64,000 nucleotides of DNA from Erodium maritimum. Taxonomy: Eukaryota; Streptophyta; Magnoliopsida; Geraniales; Geraniaceae. Positions 58,520 to 64,000 of this stretch are shown piece after piece; positions within the stretch are counted from its first letter, which is position 1; each line of letters opens with the position of its first letter. Location: the NCBI GenBank assembly GCA_963921825.1, contig OY997596.1, positions 32,541,932 to 32,605,931 on the forward strand. The letters run 5' to 3'. A model generated the notes under the pieces. The model did not search any database. It was not told where the DNA came from and worked only from the letters and a program-made list of their open reading frames with translations. Made by a program: the position numbers and the translations under genes.

Positions 58520-58980
58520 AACTAGTCGTCGAAGGATGAGTAGACGCTAGTTTTCCAAGACAAATCCAGATGACTTTAGAAGTCAATCAGGATATGTGTT
58601 TACGCTGAATGGCAGAGCTTTAGCTGGGAAAGCGTAAAGCAAGATACCATTGCCGAATCTACGACAGAGGCCAAGTACATGGATGTTGCGGAGGCAACTA
58701 AGGAGGCTATGTGGATTTGGAAATTCATGGCAGGGCTGGGTGTAATTAAAAACCCATCCAGTCCGGTGAATCCATTTTGCGACAACACAAGGGCCATTGC
58801 GCAAGCTAAAAGCCTAGATCGCATAACAAATCCAAACATGTACTGCGGCGTATCCACCTCATCAGATAAATACTGAACTGAGGTGAAGTGAAGATAACCG
58901 ATATTGCAACAGATGATAACATAGCCAACTCGTTGACTAAGGCAGTGTCACTGCCTGAACATGTTAGACATGTAAAGTCG
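58520..58980 (+). pseudogene. Young copia RNase H, degenerate
   Basis: Blocks such as SGYVFTLNG, SWESVKQDTIAESTTEAKYM and FCDNTRAIAQAK can be read in changing frames, followed by DDNIANSLTKAVSLPEHVRHV-like sequence near 58915-58980. The order is normal for a copia C-terminus, with several frame breaks. Confidence 0.85.
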
Positions 58981-59015
58981 ATGGGGACATATAGGAGTTT
59001 AGATTGGAACTAGGG

Positions 59016-59027
59016 CAAGTGGGAGAT
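59016..59027 (+). promoter_or_regulatory. Polypurine tract of the young copia
   Basis: CAAGTGGGAGAT lies directly before the TGTTAG LTR start, a common copia tract. Confidence 0.9.
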
Positions 59028-60715
59028 TGTTAGTCTTAGTGCCCGTAGTTCAATCCTAAATGTCCAAATGTATATATCATCGTTAGCAATAAAATTAAAG
59101 CGGCTTTATATTACTTATGTGTTGGAGTAATATATCGATGTGTGCTCTGATCTATGCCCACCATGCGAATAGAACCATAGATCGAGATAGATCACACTCG
59201 ATGGGTCCCTAGTCAACAAAGCTTCACTAGAAGCGACTAGTATGAAAGATGGCTCTTTATGGCTTACGTTCTGTTAGTCATTGGAATGGGATTCCGGAGT
59301 CTGATCATAGATATCATGTGGGACATGATATTGGACGACCCGCCCTGAATATGTGCCATAGATTAAGTCATGAACATATTCAGTGTTGTAGCTTGTCATG
59401 TATCCTTAGACCAAGGAGTCTTTGTGATCGCTATGTAGTCAACAACTGAGTTTGACCTGAGCCTAACGTTGTCCGTAACAGGGCTTCCATAACGGCCAGG
59501 ATTGGCTTGGGGACGGGCTACATGAGTGACACGAAAGACGGCTAAGGGATTTATCCCTCATACTAAGGTATGGGAAAGATATCGGTTCTCGGCCACTTGA
59601 TCGAGAGTGACTGGAAGAATAGCATGGCCATGCACATGATACTGGGTATCATATCTTCAGTCATCTCACATATCAAGGAACGGTGATTGAGAATAATAAG
59701 GATGACGGCTCTATGCCTTATCTCAATCAGGATATCGGAGATAAAAGGATAATGACAGGGACGACGGAAAGGTTAGAATCGACAGGGTCGATTCGTTATG
59801 TAGTGTCAGGCAATACTAAAGTCTCGTTAGTTGCCACTTAAATAGGATCAAGTAAAATGGGATTTTACGTTGATCTATTGACATGCATAAACCTAAGGGT
59901 CACACCGGAGGATGAAACTCATTGACACATTTATGGAGAATGGCCAAAAGGGAGTTGTCTCGGGACATGACCAAAACTGGGTTTTGGGTCATGTGCCCGT
60001 ACGTGAATAGGACTTTACGGATCGAGACAAGGCTTGGAGTCTTGGGATTGATCGCGTCGGATAATGTTGGACATTTCCGGTATGGAAGGCTTGGAGGCGA
60101 TGAGCGAATCACGGGACCTCGTTAGAAATGGCCACGGGCCATGTTCCAAGAGGCCCATGAAAGGCCCATGCAACCAAGGCCCATAGAACTAATTAATCAA
60201 GTCTTGATTAATTAGTACTAAGTAAGCAAGACAAGGATTAAGGTGTTGGTGATTCACCACCTAACACAATCTTGTCTTGCCATACTTTGTCCTATTTACA
60301 CCTTACTTGACACCATACTTGTCCCATGCCTTTAGTTGGACAAGTATGGGTTTTGTTATGTTTAAGTCATCTTTTTTCAACATAAAAAAGACAAGACAAG
60401 AATAGGAAACACATTTTCTCTCCCTCTTCCATGGCCATTTCGGGTTTGGCTAGTTTCCTCCTCCATTTTTGTGTTCTTGAGTCCTCAAAGAGAAGAACTA
60501 CGTGGCTTTGATTCCCATGTGGATACGTAGGCGTCTTGGAGACTCAAGCCAATCATTCGTTAACCGGTGTTCTTGTTTTGGTAAGAACTAGTGCTGAATT
60601 TTTCTCTTGTTAATCCATTCTTTGTTAGTTGTTTCATGGTTCTAATTGTCTCTTGTTTTTCATTGATTTTCCGCTGCGAGTTGGTTCATCTCCAACCTTA
60701 CCTCGAGACCCAACA
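59028..60715 (+). repeat. 3' LTR of the young copia
   Basis: 1,688 bp, the same length as the 5' LTR and the same sequence by eye. CTTAT follows at 60716. Confidence 0.97.
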
Positions 60716-60949
60716 CTTATTTCCTAATCAATAGCAGCGTCACTTGCACCCCATGACTACTCGAAGTAGAGTCAGAATCATCAAACCTCGACACATTCTT
60801 GATTTTCATCTCTCCACGACTGCCCCTCTCCTATTCCCTACTCCTCCACTCAGGCTCTTTGTGATCCGCATTGGAAACATGCCATAGAGGTTATGCTCTA
60901 TGCTCATTATGTCAATGACACTTGGGGTTTGGTATCATTTCCACCCGAT

Positions 60950-61779
60950 GTCAACGTAGTTGGATCTAAATGAATTTTTGTCAAAAATTTGTTATGACGG
61001 TTCTCTTGAGCGTTACAAAACTCGCATCGTAGCCCAAGGTTACACTCAGCAACCCGGGATTGACTATGATGACGCCTCTAGTCCAGTCGCTAAACTTGCT
61101 ACCATTCGCACCATCCGTAGTCTGTCTCTCGTTCTTGGCCCGTCCACCAACGTGATGTTAAAAACGCATTCCCCCATGGTGACCTCTCCGAAACGGTATA
61201 CATGAAATATACCCCTAGCTTCCATGATCCCACTTTTCCTATTCACGTTTGTCGCCTCAAGAAAGCTCTCTATGGTCTTAAACAAGCTTCTCGCGCTTGG
61301 TATCAATGTTTTTACTCCTACCTTTTGTCCATCAACTTCGTCAGTAGTAAGGTTGATACCTCCCTCTTCATCTACTGCATCGACTCTTACACTGTATTCC
61401 TCCTTCTCTATGTTTATGAGATCATCCTCACTGCGTCCTCTTATTATATTCTCTCGACGATCATGTCTTGTCTAAACTCCGAATTCGCTATGACCAACCT
61501 TGGTCCCATCTACTAATTTTTCGATATATATGTCACTTGCAACTCCAATATTCTTTTTCTCTCGCAAGAAAAGTTTGCTCGTGAAATCCGTTCTCCGGCT
61601 AACATGACCTCTTGTAATCCTTGCCTCACTCCTATTGAAACTAAATCTAAACTCTCTTCCTCATCTGGTTCCATGAATCTGATCCTTCACTGTATCGCAG
61701 CTTGGCACACGCGCTTTAGTACCTCATATTTCAAGATATATAATATGTTGCACATCAAATTTTCTTGTTTAACCATGAT
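60950..61779 (+). pseudogene. Outer copia reverse transcriptase, truncated
   Basis: DGSLERYKTRIVAQGYTQQ (about 60992-61050), SPVAKLATIRT, the frame-shifted ETVYMKYTPSF block, VCRLKKALYGLKQASRAWY (about 61250-61305) and FAMTNLGPIY follow the RVT_2 order. The catalytic box near 61408 reads LLYVYEIIL where YVDDIIL is expected, so both Asp are lost. SLYRSLA at about 61690 is the end of RT. LTR-3 cuts it at 61779/61780. Confidence 0.88.
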
Positions 61780-62877
61780 TGTAATAACCACTCCCGGTCA
61801 ACGCCAGTCAAATCTGCGAAAAACAGGAAAATTTAAAAAAAATCGGCAGACACTTGATTGAACCTAAATTTGACCCCGAGGGTCATACCGGACTTAAGTT
61901 GACCCCGATATCGACCAAAGTGAGTTCCGGGGGACTCAGGGCAACTTTTTGATCAATTTGGGCAATGTTGACTTTTTGCTGGAAAAGTCAACCGAGCGAC
62001 GTTTTGGCCCATTCGAGGACCATTTTGGGTCCAAAAAACTTAGACGTCGTCGCAGCGGTCTTAGTTGAGCCGTTTCCTTGTAGCCCATCAAGTTTCATAA
62101 TTTCTTGGAAAAAGTGCCCGTTCGGGGCCCGAAACGTCCGAATTTCGCGAATCTGATTGGAAAATATCTAGTAGATATTTTCCCAAAAAGATGAGGGACC
62201 CACCTTACCACTTGTCAAACAAGTGGTGGTGTTAGGTTTTGGGACAAGACAAGACAAGACTTTGATGGTTAGTTTTTCTTTTTAAAGTGTTAGTTTTTTT
62301 AATAAAACAAAAGGGAAATAAGATGATACACGTCCATTTCAAAAAAAAGAAGAAGAAAATGGTAGGTTTTAGAGAGAGAAAATGAGTTAGCAAAAAAGGA
62401 GAGAAAAGAGAGGAGGCTTGGGGAATTTGTGACGTTTCTCGATCATCCGACCAGTGGATCGTCTCAACGATAGAAGAATCGAGTTCACACCGTCATTCTC
62501 TACGGTGAGCACCTAACCGATTTTCGTTTTCGAAAGTTCAAATTTTAAGGTTTGAGTTTAAACGATTCAAATATGGTTGGGTTTTGTTTAAGTTTGGTTT
62601 AAAGATGATTGGTTGAGGTTTGGAGTTCGTTAGGAACGTTTTGGGGCGAAAAGGGAATTTTTCCCATTGTGGCCGTGTGGGGCCCACGTGCCCGGGTATC
62701 GGGTTTCTGTGTTCGGGTGGTTTAGAACGTTCCCCGGATCATTAATCCACAATCGGATCGAAATTTGGAATTAAATTGCAAAAGTTGCATTTATCGGGTT
62801 TAGAAACTTTAAACGCTAATTAATTGACTCGGAAGTCGGAATTCGATTCCGTCGAGTGCCTTGGGACCCTTGAATTA

Positions 62878-62918
62878 TTCCTTGGCCCCGGTCCGTGCTG
62901 CGGACCGGGGCCAAGGAA
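62878..62918 (+). repeat. 18-bp perfect GC-rich hairpin at a deletion junction
   Basis: TTCCTTGGCCCCGGTCCG, loop TGCTG, then CGGACCGGGGCCAAGGAA. The right arm and loop correspond to the normal LTR-3 sequence (as in TGCCGCGAACCGAGGCAAGG of the 1-1968 copy); the left arm is an inverted copy of it. It joins LTR sequence that is about 250 bp apart in sister copies. Confidence 0.92.
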
Positions 62919-63339
62919 AGCTAGGCGAGTGACGGAGATCACGCCGGGGCTTATTTGGGCACTTTTGGAGAACACGCACGAGGTAGGGAAAAGTAGCCGG
63001 ATCTCGGCCCTGACTAGGGAAAGTTAACAGTAGAATTGCATTTGACACCGGGGTGTCGTGGGTTAAGTAGGTTTATCGAATATTAGAAAGGCATGATACA
63101 AGAACGTAGCGATCACTAGAATTGCATGTGACACTTAGTAGTGTCGTAGGAGCAGAGAACTTAGCGATGTTAGAATTACTGGAGGCATATGACCATGCCC
63201 GGAGGTTGATTGCGAACTTATCGATATTAGAAGTACTGGAGGCATATGACCATGCCCGGAGGTTGATTGTGAAATTGTTGATATTAGAACTGTTGGAGGC
63301 ATTGGTTATGCCGGAGGTTATTTGTGTATTTTGTGTCTT

Positions 63340-63900
63340 GGGAGGCCATGAGAGCCCGTGGTTTACTGTTGTGTCTTGGGTGGCCATGAGAGCCCGTGTT
63401 TTACTGTTGGTGTCTTGGGAGGCCATGAGTGCCTGTGGGGTTGTTGAACCCGTGTCTTTACTGTTGGTGTCTTGGGAGGCCATGAGTGCCCGCGGGGTTG
63501 TTGAACCCGTGTCTTTACTGTTGGTGTCTTTAGAGGCCATGAGTGCCCGTGGGGTTGTTGAACCCGTGTCTTTACTGTTGGTGTCTTGGGAGGCCATGAG
63601 TGCCTGTGGGGTTGTTGAACCCGTGTCTTTACTGTGGGTGTGTCTTGGGAGGCCGTGAGTTCCTGTTGGGTTGTTGAACCCGTGTCTTTACCGTTGGTGT
63701 GTCTCGGGAGGCCGTGAGTGCCTGTGGGGTTGTTGAGCCCGTGAGTTACTGTTGGTGGTTTTGAGTGGTCGTGAGTGCCCGTGGGATTGTTGAGCCCGTG
63801 AGTTATGGTTGGTGGTTTTGAGAGGCCGTGAGTGCCTGTGGGGTTGTTGAGTCCGTGTTTTACTGTTGGTGTGTTGGGTGGCCATGAGTGCCTATGGAGT
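63340..63900 (+). repeat. LTR-3 minisatellite, third allele
   Basis: About nine units of 57-58 bp with GGAGGCCATGAGTGCC, GGGGTTGTTGAACCCG and TGTCTTTACTGTTGGTG, preceded by shorter units at 63344-63410. Unit sequence matches 35460-36225 in reverse. Confidence 0.95.
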
Positions 63901-64000
63901 GTTGAACCTGTGTTGTTGTTGTTTGTTGATCTTTGCTTGTGATTGTGATTGCGATTGCCCGGGGTTAGCGACCCGACTTCGTGTCGGGAAGTGGTGTGGA

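Larger units (their letters stand above)
52254..60715 (+). mobile_element. Young complete copia element with defective interior
   Basis: 8,462 bp: LTR 52254-53941, primer site 53943-53955, 1.5-kb leader, broken gag-pol 55499-58980, polypurine tract 59016-59027 and LTR 59028-60715, with exact CTTAT duplications. The two 1,688-bp LTRs look identical base for base, so insertion was very recent. The interior has frameshifts and stops, lacks most of gag capsid and lacks the RT catalytic box. It therefore cannot have moved itself and was probably mobilised by proteins of a relative. Confidence 0.96.
46591..61779 (+). mobile_element. Old copia element (outer), broken by hAT and by a young copia
   Basis: Parts in order: likely 5' LTR ending near 46985, primer site 46992-47003, gag 47117-47683 and 49963-50700, protease near 50746, integrase 51024-51950, [copia 52254-60715], and RT 60950-61779. 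A hAT element interrupts gag. An LTR-3 LTR starts at 61780 within the region just after RT, so RNase H and the 3' LTR are not in the window. Many stops and frameshifts mark it as old. The clade is not assigned. Confidence 0.88.
61780..64000 (+). mobile_element. LTR-3 gypsy LTR, sense, cut by window end
   Basis: Starts TGTAATAACCACTCCCGG and matches the reverse of 1-1968, 28399-31346 and 34605-37983. Its flank on the left is ATGAT. Relative to the sister LTRs it lacks about 250 bp near 62880, where an 18-bp perfect hairpin sits. The minisatellite occupies about 63340-63900. The LTR's end is beyond the window. Confidence 0.92.

Overview
This is plant nuclear DNA, most likely from a dicot, made almost entirely of transposable elements. 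I see no cellular protein-coding gene, rRNA gene or tRNA gene. The plant call rests on Ty3/gypsy elements with a C-terminal chromodomain-like tail (Tekay/Del-like chromoviruses), Ty1/copia elements primed by initiator tRNA-Met, an L1 LINE with the plant zf-RVT C-terminus, and MULE and hAT elements. Species cannot be fixed from the sequence.

Layout. 1-1968: antisense end of a long gypsy LTR (called LTR-3 here). 1969-4150: decayed L1 LINE. 4151-7021: mostly unassigned, with a 430-bp (TCC)n(ATC)n microsatellite. 7022-22390: a solo gypsy LTR (LTR-2) with CTTTA target duplications, split by a full-length 11.9-kb gypsy element (gypsy-1, 8812-20708). 22391-27263: repeat DNA holding a 4.1-kb MULE with a 9-bp duplication, itself carrying two inverted-repeat elements. 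27264-31899: a copia solo LTR (CTTAT duplications) containing an antisense LTR-3 solo LTR (CCCAT duplications). 31900-38277: old repeat DNA with a second LTR-3 solo LTR (GTGCA duplications). 38278-46253: a composite of gypsy 5' LTR and leader, an antisense copia fragment, gypsy integrase and a 3' LTR. 46254-61779: a LINE tail, then an old copia element whose gag holds a hAT element (8-bp duplication, with a fold-back element inside it) and whose integrase-RT interval holds a complete 8.46-kb copia with LTRs that look identical (52254-60715, CTTAT duplications). 61780-64000: sense-strand LTR-3, running off the window.

Nesting gives a relative order. The LTR-2 solo and the old copia are among the oldest layers. 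gypsy-1, the hAT and the LTR-3 solo LTRs are later. The 52254 copia is among the youngest. Four solo LTRs with matching duplications against two complete elements point to frequent LTR-LTR recombination.

The most unusual signals are: (1) a copia element with seemingly identical LTRs but a broken interior lacking the RT catalytic box, sharing its gag defect with a second copy, as expected of a non-autonomous family moved in trans; (2) premature stops that are almost all TAG, fitting C-to-T change at methylated CAG/CTG sites; (3) a donor-like and an acceptor-like splice motif conserved inside the gypsy LTRs, bracketing lineage-specific minisatellites; (4) a 17-bp long-range stem kept in two copia leaders; and (5) an 18-bp perfect hairpin at a deletion junction.
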